Below are positions 40,601 to 40,628 of a stretch of DNA of 40,628 nt, piece by piece. The stretch covers positions 1 through 40,628 of the forward strand of contig NZ_AUKC01000037.1 in the NCBI RefSeq assembly GCF_000424545.1, written 5' to 3'. Under the pieces are notes generated by a model that saw only the letters and a list, made by a program, of their open reading frames with translations, had not been told where the DNA came from and searched no databases. The DNA comes from Butyrivibrio sp. NC3005 (GTDB lineage Bacteria; Bacillota; Clostridia; Lachnospirales; Lachnospiraceae). How positions within the stretch are numbered: position 1 is the first letter of the stretch; every line of letters starts with the position of its first letter. A program made the position numbers and the translations under genes.

Positions 40601-40628
40601 GGTCAGGCTGATTTTTCTTTCTGCATTT

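Overview
The window looks like a low-GC Firmicutes chromosome, most likely Lachnospiraceae (Roseburia/Eubacterium/Butyrivibrio relatives). The reasons are the A/T-rich codon use, the strong AAGGAGG ribosome sites, a Clostridia-type pyruvate phosphate dikinase, and an integrative conjugative element (ICE) backbone of the kind common in gut Clostridia. Every supported gene is on the + strand. No rRNA, tRNA or CRISPR array was seen.

Region 1 (1-11470) is mostly housekeeping chromosome. It opens with the 3' end of an IS200/IS605-type tnpB and its presumed guide-RNA end. Then come ppk (polyphosphate kinase), maf, a small acidic protein, a PHP phosphoesterase, a Cof-type HAD phosphatase, a YbiT-type ABC-F ATPase, a glycerophosphodiester phosphodiesterase, ppdK (very strong codon bias), and an XRE regulator preceded by two identical palindromic operators.

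Region 2 (about 11530-16300) is accessory DNA. A consensus promoter overlaid by a palindrome drives a small XRE protein and a small hydrophobic protein of ICE type. Next are a foldable GC-richer element and two copies of a 393-bp non-coding repeat. Each copy carries a TATAAT box, a conserved hairpin and an intrinsic terminator, and each lies upstream of an unrelated gene (EamA transporter; metallo-beta-lactamase fold protein). An XRE/membrane protein sits between the copies. A Cys-containing orphan protein and a truncated copy of its N-terminus close the region.

Region 3 (about 16300-40628) is the ICE: DUF5688 protein, small XRE protein (paralogue of the one in region 2), Cys-rich miniprotein, RepA_N initiator, three small ICE proteins including PcfB, VirD4-like coupling protein, then Maff2, VirB6/TrbL-like protein, PrgI, VirB4 ATPase, NlpC/P60 hydrolase, DUF4315, DUF4366, a small basic protein and an ArdC-like zincin. 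A hairpin-rich, oriT-like segment ends the window. Relaxase and ICE integrase are not in the window.

Between the coupling protein and Maff2, where I would expect these genes to be adjacent, lies about 9.5 kb of cargo (about 22120-31440). It holds a nitroreductase with a possible leader peptide, a folded non-coding segment, and a five-gene operon in which every gene overlaps the next: three divergent tyrosine recombinase-like proteins, a coiled-coil protein and a protein made of nine zinc-ribbon repeats. A histidine phosphatase follows. The operon resembles Tn554/recombinase-in-trio elements with a zinc-ribbon array added, and it is the best candidate here for an under-described system.
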